A stretch of DNA of 31,306 bases from CAJQND01 sp051010055 (lineage in GTDB: Bacteria; Pseudomonadota; Alphaproteobacteria; Rhizobiales; CAJQND01). Below the pieces are notes generated by a model. The model made no database searches and was not told the DNA's origin. It saw only the letters and a list, made by a program, of their open reading frames with translations. The DNA lies in assembly GCA_051010055.1 (NCBI GenBank), contig JBPCVY010000127.1, positions 1-31,306 on the forward strand, read 5' to 3'. Each line of letters begins with the position of its first letter. The stretch's first letter is position 1. Shown piece by piece: positions 21,591-30,830 of the stretch. Position numbers and translations under genes: made by a program.

Positions 21591-23683
21591 TGCCATCCAC
21601 TAATTCCATGGCTGTACCTGTTGCAGAAAAAATTGATCACAAAACCAGCCATCACGGCAAAACAAGAAACGACCCCTACCACTGGTTCCGCTCTGAAAAT
21701 TGGCAAGATGTCATGCGAGATCCAAGCATTCTCGAAGAACCTATCCGCGCCTATCTTGAACAAGAAAATGCCTACACCAAAGACGCACTGAAAAGCACGA
21801 AAACGCTCCAGGATCAACTGTTTGAAGAAATGAAGGGGCGGATCAAAGAAGACGATTCCTCTGTTCCAACACCAGACGGCCTCTGGTCTTATTACACGTC
21901 ATTTGTCACCGGCGGCCAGCACCCGCGCATCTGCCGTAAGAAAACCGGCGGCCAGGAGGAAATTGTTCTTCTTGATGGTGACGAGATGGCGAAAGGGAAA
22001 CCGTTTTTTCAAATTGGCGGAGCTTCTCATTCACCAGACCATCAACTCCTTGCCTATAGCATCGACGACAAGGGATCAGAATATTTTGCGCTTAACATAA
22101 AGGACCTCATATCCGGGGCGGATCTCAGCGATGTTGTGGAAGATACCGTCGGCAGCGCTGTCTGGGCGAAGGATTGCTCAACGCTGTTCTATGTCAAATT
22201 GGACGAAAACCACCGCCCATCAAGAGTTTACCGGCATAAGCTGGGCAACAGCCAGGAAGAAGACGTTCTGGTTTTTGAGGAGATGGACCCTGGATTTTTT
22301 GTCAGTGTTTCAGCCACCCAATCGCATGAGTTTATTGTCATTTCAACCCATGACCATCAAACTTCTGAAGTACGGCTAATAGATGCCGCCAAACCGGAAA
22401 CCGATCCGGTACTCGTCGCACCAAGGGTTCGCGAGCATGAATATAGCGTTGACCACCAAGACAGCCGATTGCTCGTTCTGACAAACATTGATGATGCCGA
22501 AGACTTCAAAATTGTCGAAACGCCCATAAATGCGTTGGGGCCGGAAAATTGGAAAGACGTGGTTGCCCATAAACCGGGCCGGCTCATTCTTTCCCATTGC
22601 GCATACAAGGGTTTCATGGTGCGCCTTGAACGTGAAGACGGTTTGCCGCGCATTGTCATCACAGATACGCATTCAGGTGATGAGCACGCGATTGCATTCG
22701 ACGAGGAGGCCTACAGCCTGGGGCTTTCGGCCGGTTACGAATTCGACACAACCACCGTTCGTTTCACGTACTCCTCAATGACAACTCCGGCCCAGGTTTA
22801 TGACTACGACATGGCGAACTGTGAACGCGTTTTGCGTAAAACCCAGGAGGTACCTTCCGGCCACAATCCAGACGACTATGTGACCCGCCGCATAATGGCG
22901 GCATCCCACGACGGAGAGCGCGTGCCAGTTTCTGTACTCTATCATAAAGATACCAAGATGGATGGGACGGCGCCTTGCCATCTTTACGGCTACGGATCAT
23001 ACGGCATTTCTATACCGGCATCTTTTTCAACACCGGTTCTTTCGCTTGTCGACCGGGGTTTTGTGCATGCCATTGCCCATGTCCGCGGCGGCAAAGATCG
23101 CGGTTACCGATGGTACGCTCGAGGGCGCCGCGACAACAAAAAGAACACGTTTTACGATTTTATCGCCGCAGGTGATAAACTCATCGAAGATGGTTTAACT
23201 TCGCGTGGAAACATTGTTTGCCACGGTGGCAGCGCTGGCGGTATGCTGGTTGGCGCCGCAGCCAATATGGCGCCTGAGCAATATGCCGGCGTCATCGCTG
23301 ATGTTCCATTCGTGGACGTTTTGAACACCATGCTCGATGACACTTTGCCGCTGACCCCTCCGGAATGGCTTGAATGGGGAAATCCGTTATCTGACGCAGA
23401 TGCCTACGACTATATTGAATCCTATTCGCCCTATGACCAAGTGCAAGAGAAAGATTACCCTGCAATACTTGTTATGGCAGGGCTGACGGACCCGCGCGTG
23501 ACCTATTGGGAGCCGGCAAAATGGGTGGCCAGGCTGCGGGATATGAAAACAGATGATAATCTTCTATTGCTCAAAACAAACATGGAGGCAGGTCATGGCG
23601 GAGCATCGGGCCGGTTCGACAGTTTGAAGGAAACCGCGCTCACCTATGCATTTGCCTTGCTTGTGACAGGTAAAACGGCATAA
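21590..23683 (+). CDS. ptrB: S9 family serine peptidase, oligopeptidase B-like
   Basis: The 697-residue protein has an N-terminal seven-bladed propeller region (about 1-420) and a C-terminal alpha/beta-hydrolase. The catalytic triad is visible: Ser548 in CHGGSAGGMLVGAAANM, Asp634 in VMAGLTDPRVTYWEPAKW and His669 in EAGHGGASGR. The sequences YGSYGI, HVRGG and a downstream TMLDDTLPLTPPEWLEWGNP are characteristic of oligopeptidase B, which cuts short peptides after Arg/Lys in the cytoplasm (or periplasm in some species; no signal peptide here). It is coupled to msrB. Gene symbol is by family similarity. Confidence 0.92.
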   Translation: MPSTNSMAVPVAEKIDHKTSHHGKTRNDPYHWFRSENWQDVMRDPSILEEPIRAYLEQENAYTKDALKSTKTLQDQLFEEMKGRIKEDDSSVPTPDGLWSYYTSFVTGGQHPRICRKKTGGQEEIVLLDGDEMAKGKPFFQIGGASHSPDHQLLAYSIDDKGSEYFALNIKDLISGADLSDVVEDTVGSAVWAKDCSTLFYVKLDENHRPSRVYRHKLGNSQEEDVLVFEEMDPGFFVSVSATQSHEFIVISTHDHQTSEVRLIDAAKPETDPVLVAPRVREHEYSVDHQDSRLLVLTNIDDAEDFKIVETPINALGPENWKDVVAHKPGRLILSHCAYKGFMVRLEREDGLPRIVITDTHSGDEHAIAFDEEAYSLGLSAGYEFDTTTVRFTYSSMTTPAQVYDYDMANCERVLRKTQEVPSGHNPDDYVTRRIMAASHDGERVPVSVLYHKDTKMDGTAPCHLYGYGSYGISIPASFSTPVLSLVDRGFVHAIAHVRGGKDRGYRWYARGRRDNKKNTFYDFIAAGDKLIEDGLTSRGNIVCHGGSAGGMLVGAAANMAPEQYAGVIADVPFVDVLNTMLDDTLPLTPPEWLEWGNPLSDADAYDYIESYSPYDQVQEKDYPAILVMAGLTDPRVTYWEPAKWVARLRDMKTDDNLLLLKTNMEAGHGGASGRFDSLKETALTYAFALLVTGKTA

Positions 23684-23764
23684 AAACGCTGATAATTGCC
23701 TCACAGCGTAAACGAGAGCACAATTGCCATCAGACAAACGAATTGAATTCGGGAAGGCGTCACA

Positions 23765-24985
23765 ATGAGTGAACCTGCACACGACACCAAACAACCGCAC
23801 CCAACCTCAATTGCTTCCAGTTTCGACTGGGATGACCCGCTTTCGCTGGAAAGTCAGCTCACCGAAGAAGAGCGGATGATCCGCGACAGCGTGCGCGCAT
23901 TTGCAGATGACAAGCTAATGCCTCGCGTTCAATCGGCGTTTCGTGAGGAACGCTTTGATAGGGAAATCATGAACGAGGCCGGCGAGCTGGGTCTGCTCGG
24001 CATCATGACCGATCCGAAATATGGCGGATCGGGCCTTGGCTATGTCGCGTACGGCTTGATTGCCCGTGAGATTGAGCGTGTGGATTCGGGCTACCGCTCA
24101 GCGATGAGCGTCCAGAATTCGCTCGTCATGTTTCCCATTGAGGCCTATGGGAGCGAAGAGCAGAAAATGCGCTTTCTGCCGAAACTTGCCACCGGCGAGA
24201 TGGTTGGCTGTTTCGGGCTCACCGAGCCGGATGCAGGTTCTGATCCCGGCGGCATGAAAACCAACGCAAAACGCAGCTCCAATGGTTATGTGTTGAACGG
24301 CTCCAAGATGTGGATCACCAATTCGCCGATTGCCGATATCGCCATTGTCTGGGCCAAACTTGAAGATCAAGGCATCCACGGATTTATTGTCGAGCGCGGC
24401 GCAAAGGGCTTTTCAACCCCGAAAATCGAGGGAAAATTCTCATTGCGGGCGTCGGTAACCGGCGAAATCGTGCTTGATGATGTGGAAGTGCCTGAAGATG
24501 CGCTTTTGCCGAACGCGCGCGGCCTTTCCGGCCCGTTCGGCTGCCTCAACAAGGCGCGTTACGGTATTTCCTGGGGCGCGATGGGTGCGGCGGAATTTTG
24601 CTGGCACCAGGCACGCCAATATACTCTGGACAGGAAGCAGTTCGGCAAACCGCTTGCGGCCAATCAGCTGGTTCAGAAAAAACTTGCAGACATGCAGACC
24701 GAGATCGCCATCGGGCTTCAGGGCGCACTGGCGCTAGGGCGTGGCTTGGAAAACGGCATTGCCGCACCACCAGCCATTTCCCTCATGAAGCGCAACAATT
24801 GCGGCAAGGCGCTCGACATTTCGCGCATGGCCCGCGACATGCACGGCGGCAACGGCATATCAGATGAGTTCCATGTCATCAGGCATATGGTGAATCTGGA
24901 AACCGTGAACACCTATGAGGGCACTCACGATGTGCATGCACTCATTCTGGGGCGTGCACAAACCGGTATTCAGGCGTTTATGTAA
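23765..24985 (+). CDS. gcdH: glutaryl-CoA dehydrogenase (acyl-CoA dehydrogenase family)
   Basis: A 406-residue flavoprotein of the acyl-CoA dehydrogenase fold. The catalytic base Glu385 lies in NTYEGTHDVHALILGRAQTG, the form typical of glutaryl-CoA dehydrogenase; the FAD/substrate segment GCFGLTEPDAGSDPGGMKT, the W-I-T-N-S motif and RYGISWGAMGAAEFCW also fit this subfamily better than short-chain enzymes. It would oxidise and decarboxylate glutaryl-CoA to crotonyl-CoA in lysine, tryptophan or aromatic catabolism, passing electrons to ETF. A GGGAAGG ribosome site precedes the ATG. It is 81 bases after the peptidase gene, so it may have its own promoter. Confidence 0.93.
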   Translation: MSEPAHDTKQPHPTSIASSFDWDDPLSLESQLTEEERMIRDSVRAFADDKLMPRVQSAFREERFDREIMNEAGELGLLGIMTDPKYGGSGLGYVAYGLIAREIERVDSGYRSAMSVQNSLVMFPIEAYGSEEQKMRFLPKLATGEMVGCFGLTEPDAGSDPGGMKTNAKRSSNGYVLNGSKMWITNSPIADIAIVWAKLEDQGIHGFIVERGAKGFSTPKIEGKFSLRASVTGEIVLDDVEVPEDALLPNARGLSGPFGCLNKARYGISWGAMGAAEFCWHQARQYTLDRKQFGKPLAANQLVQKKLADMQTEIAIGLQGALALGRGLENGIAAPPAISLMKRNNCGKALDISRMARDMHGGNGISDEFHVIRHMVNLETVNTYEGTHDVHALILGRAQTGIQAFM

Positions 24986-25075
24986 CATTCCATTGCACCA
25001 GAACACTGTCTCATTTAGTGTCCGCTCAAAATGGGTTGTGCACCCGAACACACCAAATAAACAGGAGGAGTCCAG

Positions 25076-25672
25076 ATGGCTTTCGAACTGCCCGATCTAC
25101 CTTATGCATATGACGCATTGGCGTCTTACATGTCTGCTGAAACCCTTGAGTTTCATCACGACAAACACCACCAGGCCTATGTAGACAATGGCAACAAGCT
25201 TGCTGCCGAAGCCGGCATGGAAGGCAAGTCGCTTGAAGATATCTGCAGAGAATCGTTCGGCACCAATGCCGGACTGTTCAACAATGCCGGGCAGCACTAT
25301 AACCATGTGCATTTCTGGAACTGGATGAAGCCAAATGGCGGCGGCGCGGTACCGGGCGCATTGGAAGCTAAAGTCAATGAAGACCTCGGCGGACTTGATG
25401 AGTTTCGCAGTGCGTTCATCCAGGCCGGCATGACCCAGTTTGGTTCCGGCTGGTGCTGGCTTGCCCTCAACAATGGCAAACTGGAAGTGATGAAAACGCC
25501 AAACGGAGAGAATCCGCTTGTACACGGCGCTACGCCGCTTTTGGGCTGCGATGTGTGGGAACACTCCTACTATATTGATTACCGTAATGCCCGGCCAAAA
25601 TATCTTGAGGCTTGGTTTGATAATCTCGTCAACTGGGACTATGTTGCCGAACTTTTTGAAGCTGCAAGCTAA
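25076..25672 (+). CDS. sodB: Fe/Mn superoxide dismutase, Fe-type by sequence
   Basis: The 198-residue enzyme shows all four metal ligands: His27 (LEFHHDKHHQAYV), His77 (GQHYNHVHFWNW), Asp159 and His163 (DVWEHSYYIDYRNARPKYLE). Gln73 in NNAGQ occupies the position that distinguishes iron from manganese enzymes, so an Fe-type or cambialistic SOD is inferred. It lacks a signal peptide and is cytoplasmic. A near-perfect AGGAGGAG ribosome site precedes the ATG, indicating high expression. A strong terminator follows, making it a single-gene unit. Confidence 0.96.
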   Translation: MAFELPDLPYAYDALASYMSAETLEFHHDKHHQAYVDNGNKLAAEAGMEGKSLEDICRESFGTNAGLFNNAGQHYNHVHFWNWMKPNGGGAVPGALEAKVNEDLGGLDEFRSAFIQAGMTQFGSGWCWLALNNGKLEVMKTPNGENPLVHGATPLLGCDVWEHSYYIDYRNARPKYLEAWFDNLVNWDYVAELFEAAS

Positions 25673-25696
25673 GCGGACAACGAATAGATTTGTTGG

Positions 25697-25722
25697 AAGG
25701 CGGGGTTTTGCGGCCCCGCCTT
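25697..25722 (+). terminator. intrinsic terminator after sodB
   Basis: A 9-bp perfect stem AAGGCGGGG / CCCCGCCTT (25697-25705 and 25714-25722) with an eight-base loop lies 24 bases past the sodB stop and is followed by TTATATT. The T-tract is short but the stem is strong. It sits only 19 bases before the ribB ATG, so ribB transcription either starts within or near it or uses read-through. Confidence 0.75.
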
Positions 25723-25741
25723 TATATTGTGAGAAGTAAGT

Positions 25742-26860
25742 ATGGACGACGAAAAAGAATTCCATCTCGACCCGGTTGACGATGCCATCGCCGCAATTGC
25801 CGCTGGCGAGATGGTTGTTGTTGTTGATGATGACGACAGGGAAAACGAAGGCGACCTCATTATGGCGGCCGCCAAGGCAACGCCAGAGCAAATGGGTTTC
25901 ATCGTGCGCCATACTTCCGGCATCGTTTGTGCGCCGATAACAGCTGAAGATGCCCGCAGATTGCATCTCAACCCAATGGTTGCCGACAATGATGCCCCCA
26001 TGAGCACGGCCTTCACCGTTTCTATCGATTACAAGCAGGGCCTCACCACCGGCATTTCGGCCGAAGAGCGATGCGGCACCGTCAGGGCCCTTGCAAACGG
26101 CAATGTGCAGGCGGGCGATTTTGTCCGCCCGGGCCATGTTTTTCCGCTCATTGCCAAACGCGGCGGGGTTTTGATGCGTTCCGGGCATACCGAGGCCGCG
26201 GTGGACCTTGCCAAACTGGCAAAGCTTCCCCCTGTCGGCGTTATCGGCGAACTGGTGAATGATGATGGCACGGTGAAAAAGGGTAAGGACGTATATGCCT
26301 TTGCCCGTGAACACGGACTGAAAATTATCTCCGTCGACGATATGATTGCCTACCGCCAGGCACAGGAAAAACTCGTTGAGAGGCGCACAGAATTCGCGGT
26401 TGATATGCCGATCGGCGAAGCCCAGGGCATTGCCTACGCCACTCCTTTCGATTCCGTCCAGCACCTTGCCGTTGTTTTCGGCGGCGTTGGGGATGGAAAG
26501 AATGTTCCGGTCCGGCTGCACCGCGAAGATCTGGTTGAGGACGTCTTTGGCGACCGGGAAACCCTGAACACGGTTTATAACTGGTTCAAGCGCGAAGGCC
26601 GCGGCATTCTTGTTTACCTGCGCACAGGCGCATCAGGCGTTCCCGCTGAAACGTTCGGTGACGAAGATGCCTCTGATGAGAACCATGAGAGCGTTCTTGC
26701 CCGCGAGAAATCGTGGCGCGATATTGGCCTCGGCGCACAGATCCTGCGCGATCTGAACGTTACCTCAATAAAGCTGCTAGCCACCCGAGACAGACATTAT
26801 GTGGGCCTTGCGGGCTTTGGCATCGAGATTGAGGAAACCGAACTGATTGAAGGCGATTAA
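25742..26860 (+). CDS. ribB: 3,4-dihydroxy-2-butanone 4-phosphate synthase with decayed GTP cyclohydrolase II domain
   Basis: The 372-residue protein begins with a complete RibB domain (about 10-210): the acidic active-site loop VVDDDDRENEGDLIMAA (residues 27-43), GIVCAPITAEDARRL, and RSGHTEAAVDLAKLA. RibB converts ribulose 5-phosphate to the four-carbon riboflavin precursor. The C-terminal part (about 220-370) has the RibA fold outline (VPVRLHREDLVEDVFGDRE, then GRGILVYLR) but the three zinc-binding cysteines of GTP cyclohydrolase II and the CDC motif are absent, so this half is probably not catalytic. Such RibB-RibA-like fusions are known in Alphaproteobacteria. Its end overlaps the convergent HerA-like gene by four bases. 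Confidence 0.92.
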   Translation: MDDEKEFHLDPVDDAIAAIAAGEMVVVVDDDDRENEGDLIMAAAKATPEQMGFIVRHTSGIVCAPITAEDARRLHLNPMVADNDAPMSTAFTVSIDYKQGLTTGISAEERCGTVRALANGNVQAGDFVRPGHVFPLIAKRGGVLMRSGHTEAAVDLAKLAKLPPVGVIGELVNDDGTVKKGKDVYAFAREHGLKIISVDDMIAYRQAQEKLVERRTEFAVDMPIGEAQGIAYATPFDSVQHLAVVFGGVGDGKNVPVRLHREDLVEDVFGDRETLNTVYNWFKREGRGILVYLRTGASGVPAETFGDEDASDENHESVLAREKSWRDIGLGAQILRDLNVTSIKLLATRDRHYVGLAGFGIEIEETELIEGD

Positions 26861-28335
26861 CGCCGCAAACCGCCAAGAATACCGCGAATGAGCTGGCGCC
26901 CGAGTTCACGGCCGACGGTGGATACCAGATTGCCGATAAACCGGTCGGTTTTGCTCATGCGCCGGCTCGAAGAGCGCTTTGCGCGCGTTTTCTTTTCCGC
27001 TTCCTTGGCTGCAGCCAGTTCGCGCGCAGCCTTTTCCGCGGCTGCAGCTCGTTTTTCGGCACGTTCTGCCAAAATTTCAAACGCCGATTCCCTATCTACT
27101 TTTTCATCATAAAGGCCATAAACCGGGCTATTGAGGACGGCGTTTTTCCGCTCATCAGGGGTTATCGGGCCAAGGCGTGATGATGGCGGGCGGATGAGCG
27201 TGCGCTGAACCATGGAGGGCACGCCTTTTTTCTGCAACGTCGAGACAAGAGCCTCGCCAACGCCAAGTTGAGTGATGACTTCCTCGGTGTCGAAGTCCGG
27301 ATTTTGGCGGAAAGTCGTTGCCGCCGTTTTCACGGCCTTTTGCTCGCGCGGGCTGTAGGCGCGCAGCGCATGTTGCAGCCGGTTGCCAAGCTGATTGAGC
27401 ACTGAATCAGGCACATCAAGCGGGTTTTGGGTCACAAAGTAAACGCCAACCCCTTTGGAGCGGATAAGTCGCACCACTTGCTCCACTTTGTCGATCAGAA
27501 TTTTCGGAGCTTCATCGAAAAGAAGGTGGGCTTCATCGAAGAAAAACACCAGCTTCGGTTTGTCCGGATTTCCAACTTCTGGAAGTTCCTCAAAAAGTTC
27601 AGACATGAGCCAGAGCAAAAATGTGGAGTAGAGCTGCGGCGACTGCATGAGCTTGTCGGAAGCCAAAATATTGATAATGCCGCGCCCGTCGCGTGTCGTG
27701 CGCATCAAGTCGCGAATATCAAGCGCTGGTTCACCAAACAGGAAGTCCGCTCCCTGCTGCTCCAGTACCAGAAGGCGTCTTTGAATAGCGCCGATAGATT
27801 GCTTGGAGACCATTCCATACTCAGTGCGGATTTCCTTGGCGCGATCTGCGAGGTTGATCATGAGCGCCCGCAAATCCTTAAGATCAAGCAGGGCAAGCCC
27901 CTCCTCATCTGCGATCTTGAAGGCAATATTCATTGCCCCCTCCTGCGCTTCGGTGAGGTTCATCAGCCGCGACAGAAGAAGTGGGCCCATTTCCGAAATC
28001 GTAGTGCGGATCGGATGGCCCTGCTCACCAAACAAGTCCCAAAAAACAGTTGGAAAAGCTTCAAAGCCGTAATCTTCAAAACCGATCTTTTCAGCGCGCT
28101 CCAAGAGAAAGTCTTTCGGCTCTCCTGCCACCGCAATCCCTGAAAGATCGCCCTTCACGTCAGCGGCAAAAACCGGCACGCCCTGGGCGGCAAATCCCTC
28201 CGCAAGAATCTGCAGGGTCACAGTCTTGCCGGTACCGGTCGCTCCTGTAATCAAGCCATGGCGGTTCGCGAACTTTAGATCCAAAAACTGTTTTTCTTTG
28301 GCTGTTCCAAGGAAAACCGAATTCTCGCTGGTCAT
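26857..28335 (-). CDS. HerA-like ATPase, DUF853 family
   Basis: The 492-residue protein is a RecA-fold P-loop ATPase of the HerA/FtsK group, DUF853 (YjgR-like) family. It shows Walker A GATGTGKT (residues 31-38), an extended Walker B FFFDEAHLLFDEAP, and a downstream Arg/Gln sensor region (VYFVTQNPLDVPDSVLNQLG). The C-terminus has a long Ala/Glu/Lys helix, probably coiled coil (AERAEKRAAAAEKAARELAA lies in it), then a basic patch and a hydrophobic end (GRQLIRGILGGL). The family's role is not established; HerA relatives move DNA or proteins. No nuclease partner (NurA, SIR2) is next to it, so an antiphage HerA system is not supported. Confidence 0.9.
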   Translation of the reverse strand: MTSENSVFLGTAKEKQFLDLKFANRHGLITGATGTGKTVTLQILAEGFAAQGVPVFAADVKGDLSGIAVAGEPKDFLLERAEKIGFEDYGFEAFPTVFWDLFGEQGHPIRTTISEMGPLLLSRLMNLTEAQEGAMNIAFKIADEEGLALLDLKDLRALMINLADRAKEIRTEYGMVSKQSIGAIQRRLLVLEQQGADFLFGEPALDIRDLMRTTRDGRGIINILASDKLMQSPQLYSTFLLWLMSELFEELPEVGNPDKPKLVFFFDEAHLLFDEAPKILIDKVEQVVRLIRSKGVGVYFVTQNPLDVPDSVLNQLGNRLQHALRAYSPREQKAVKTAATTFRQNPDFDTEEVITQLGVGEALVSTLQKKGVPSMVQRTLIRPPSSRLGPITPDERKNAVLNSPVYGLYDEKVDRESAFEILAERAEKRAAAAEKAARELAAAKEAEKKTRAKRSSSRRMSKTDRFIGNLVSTVGRELGRQLIRGILGGLRR

Positions 28336-28478
28336 GTTGGTTTTATCCTGCCGGAATTTTCTCTGTGCAATGAGATGTTATCGCTCGAGCGTAGCGGCAA
28401 TCTGCTATAAAAATCTGCTCGACGCAAATGCGCTTACCGCCGCAATCAGATAGCGGCATAGCCAGAAGGACAAGAAGA
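28336..28478. promoter_or_regulatory. divergent promoter region, HerA-like / small helical protein
   Basis: 143 bases separate the ATG of the HerA-like gene from the proposed TTG start of the downstream gene, so promoters for both must lie here. No operator or terminator is evident. Confidence 0.35.
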
Positions 28479-28877
28479 TTGCAAGAGTTGATTTCAAAGC
28501 TCGCGACACAGCTGGGCATAGACGAACTGATCGCGAGGAAGGCAGCCGGTATGATACTTTCACTGCTGCAAAAAGTGGGCGACGACGCCACGATTTCCGA
28601 ACTTTTTGAAAAGGTGCCTGGCGCTGCAGAGCTGGCAGAACTGGAAAGTGGACCAGTAGATGCTGCTGGCGGGCTGATGGGCATGCTGGGCGGCCTTATG
28701 GGTGGCAATACGGGCGATGTAATGGCCACATTCAGCGCTTTGCAGTCAGAAGGGCTTTCAAACGACCAGATCAAATCTCTGGGAACCGGGCTTCTGTCCC
28801 ATGCTCGCGAATGTGCCGGCGACGAGTTGGTGGACCGGACGATTGAAGGTGTCCCCGGATTTCAGCAATATCTATAA
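28479..28877 (+). CDS. small alpha-helical protein, DUF2780/DUF2267-like
   Basis: I place the start at the TTG of 28479 because AGAAGGA (28464-28470) is correctly spaced before it; the ATG at 28428 has no ribosome site and adds a basic leader unlike the rest. The resulting 132 residues are helical (LQELISKLATQLGIDELIAR, then KAAGMILSLLQKV), with a Gly/Met-rich middle (GGLMGMLGGLMGG) and a C-terminal half resembling small DUF2780-type proteins (ALQSEGLSNDQIKSLGTGLL). Family assignment is tentative and function unknown. There is no signal peptide. It stands between the HerA-like ATPase and the methylmalonyl-CoA mutase operon without clear functional link. Confidence 0.65.
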   Translation: MQELISKLATQLGIDELIARKAAGMILSLLQKVGDDATISELFEKVPGAAELAELESGPVDAAGGLMGMLGGLMGGNTGDVMATFSALQSEGLSNDQIKSLGTGLLSHARECAGDELVDRTIEGVPGFQQYL

Positions 28878-28946
28878 GTTCTCGCTAATTGCCTTCCTCC
28901 GGCCAATGCCCGATTTTGTACGGTAGTTGCAATAAGTTAAAAGGTA

Positions 28947-28961
28947 TGCTGCACTGCAGCA
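28947..28961. promoter_or_regulatory. palindromic operator-like site before mutA
   Basis: TGCTGCA-C-TGCAGCA is a perfect 7-bp inverted repeat around one base, 19 bases upstream of the mutA ATG. A TTGCAA palindrome lies at 28927-28932. The centre-to-centre distance is about 24 bases. Regulators of propionyl-CoA genes in Alphaproteobacteria (PccR type) are known to bind paired TTTGCAAA elements; the present site is only loosely similar. A repressor or activator site is inferred. Confidence 0.4.
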
Positions 28962-28979
28962 AACTTTTAAGGGTCCAGT

Positions 28980-30830
28980 ATGACAAGGATTTCTCTGGCA
29001 GAAGAATTCGAACCGCCGCAACGTGAAGACTGGATGGCGCTGGTCGGCCAAGTCTTGAAGGGCGCGGACTTCGAAAAAAAGCTGGTTTGGCTTAGCCACG
29101 ACGGTTTGCGTGTAGAACCTCTCTATACGCAGACAACACACCTGCAAATGCCCGGGCGCCGCGCCCATGGATGGCAGGCGTTGCAAAGGGTGGATATTCC
29201 CTCCCTTGAAGACGCCAACGGCCAAGCCTTACGGGACCTTGAAAACGGCGCTGCGGGTCTTACTATCGTAACAGGAGCAAGCGCCGCCGCGCACGGGTTC
29301 GGTGTGAACGCACACACCGCTGACCACTTTCAGCGTCTGTTGCAGGGCGTTCACCTGGAAATGATCCCGCTCCGCCTTGATGGAGGATGGAATTCCGATT
29401 CCTGCGCGGCAGCAGTTCTGAAGGTTTATAAGGACCGAGGCCTTGACGCCGGGAAGACTAATCTGACATTGGGACTGGATCCCCTCGGCGGGTTCGCCCA
29501 AACGGGCCAGATGGATGCCCCTGATGATTTGCCCGGCCAACTAGGTGAAATTCTGGGACCATATCTGGGCGGCGGATTTGGCGGGTGCGCATTACTTGCA
29601 GATTGCCGCCTTTACCACAATGCGGGCGCATCTGAAGCCCAGGAGTTGGCATTCGCTTTGGCCACGGCTGTCACCTACCTGCGCTGGCTCGATGCGGCGG
29701 GAATTGACCCGGAAAAATCCAATAAAATGGTGGGTATGTTGCTTTCCGTCGATGCAGACATGTTCATGTCGGCGGCGAAGCTTCGCGCAGCGCGGCTTTT
29801 GTGGGCGCGGGTGCAGGAAGTTATGGAGTTGGAGCCCGAGCCGCTTAAACTTCATACCGAAACGAGCTGGCGCATGATGACCCGGCGCGATCCTCACGTG
29901 AACCTGTTGCGCACAACCGCTGCCACATTTGCTGCGGGCATCGCGGGCGCGGATAGTCTCACCGTATTGCCGTTCACCGGCACACTTGGCCTGCCTGATA
30001 GTTTTGCCCGCAGAATGGCCCGGAACACCCAAACGATTTTCCTGGAAGAAACCCATCTCGGCCATGTTCAAGATCCTGGCGCAGGCTCTGGATTTATGGA
30101 CCAGACGGCCCTTGATCTTGCCGCCATCTCCTGGAAGCTGTTCCAGGAAATTGAAGCCGATGGCGGCATGGTGATCACCTTGGCTTCGGGAGCGGTACAA
30201 AAGCACATCGCCTCTGTGCACGATCAACGGTTGCGCAATATTGCCACGCGGAAAGAACCTATAACCGGGGTCTCTGAGTTTCCAAACCTTTCGGAGTTGC
30301 CGGTTGCCGTGTTGGATTGCCCTGCCTCTGCCGCTAACCACCCTGACGCAGATGGTGGCATTTCTTGTGCGCCACTCAACCAGGCGCGCCTTTCAGAAGA
30401 TTATGAAGCCTTGCGCGATGCATCGGACGCAGTTTTGGACAAACACGGGAGCCGGCCTTCGGTTTTCATGGCAAATATTGGCCGTGTGGCCGACTTTACT
30501 GCCCGCGCCACCTGGGCCGGAAACATTTTTGAGGCCGGCGGCATTGAGGCTCCGCGCAATGACGGGTTCAATGAGACTGATAAATTGGCAGAAGCATTCA
30601 AAAAGTCCGGCGCAAAAATCGCTGTTCTGTGCTCATCCGATGAAATTTACCATGAGCTTGGCACAGCCGCCATCGAAGCGCTGTTGTCTGCTGGCACATC
30701 CCACGTCTATGTCGCGGGGAAGCACAGCGATACGCTTGAAAAAGCAGGGGCCGGAACCTTCATCCATATCGGGTGTGATATATTGTCGATATTGCGCAAT
30801 GCGCACGAGATTTTGGGGATTGCAAGATGA
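28980..30830 (+). CDS. mutA: methylmalonyl-CoA mutase, small (beta) subunit
   Basis: A 616-residue member of the mutase family that pairs with the catalytic large subunit encoded next. It begins with the subunit-typical LAEEFEPPQREDWMALVGQV and LKGADFEKKLVW, continues with a TIM-barrel region (for example VEPLYTQTTH, AKLRAARLLWARVQEVMELE, LPFTGTLGLPDSFARRMARN) and ends in a B12-binding-like flavodoxin fold (from about 490, RPSVFMANIGRVADFTARAT) in which the D-x-H-x-x-G cobalamin ligand motif is not seen. It is therefore structural, as in the Propionibacterium heterodimer. Start is the ATG at 28980; the stop overlaps the mutB ATG (ATGA). Confidence 0.92.
   Translation: MTRISLAEEFEPPQREDWMALVGQVLKGADFEKKLVWLSHDGLRVEPLYTQTTHLQMPGRRAHGWQALQRVDIPSLEDANGQALRDLENGAAGLTIVTGASAAAHGFGVNAHTADHFQRLLQGVHLEMIPLRLDGGWNSDSCAAAVLKVYKDRGLDAGKTNLTLGLDPLGGFAQTGQMDAPDDLPGQLGEILGPYLGGGFGGCALLADCRLYHNAGASEAQELAFALATAVTYLRWLDAAGIDPEKSNKMVGMLLSVDADMFMSAAKLRAARLLWARVQEVMELEPEPLKLHTETSWRMMTRRDPHVNLLRTTAATFAAGIAGADSLTVLPFTGTLGLPDSFARRMARNTQTIFLEETHLGHVQDPGAGSGFMDQTALDLAAISWKLFQEIEADGGMVITLASGAVQKHIASVHDQRLRNIATRKEPITGVSEFPNLSELPVAVLDCPASAANHPDADGGISCAPLNQARLSEDYEALRDASDAVLDKHGSRPSVFMANIGRVADFTARATWAGNIFEAGGIEAPRNDGFNETDKLAEAFKKSGAKIAVLCSSDEIYHELGTAAIEALLSAGTSHVYVAGKHSDTLEKAGAGTFIHIGCDILSILRNAHEILGIAR

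Noticed and set aside
25097..26521. 474-residue minus-strand ORF opposite sodB and ribB
   Set aside because: It runs antisense to two certain genes across their intergenic terminator and shows no recognisable domain; it is a shadow.
26857..28335. HerA-type antiphage defence system
   Set aside because: The ATPase is of the DUF853 type found as a housekeeping-like single gene; no NurA, SIR2 or other defence partner is adjacent.
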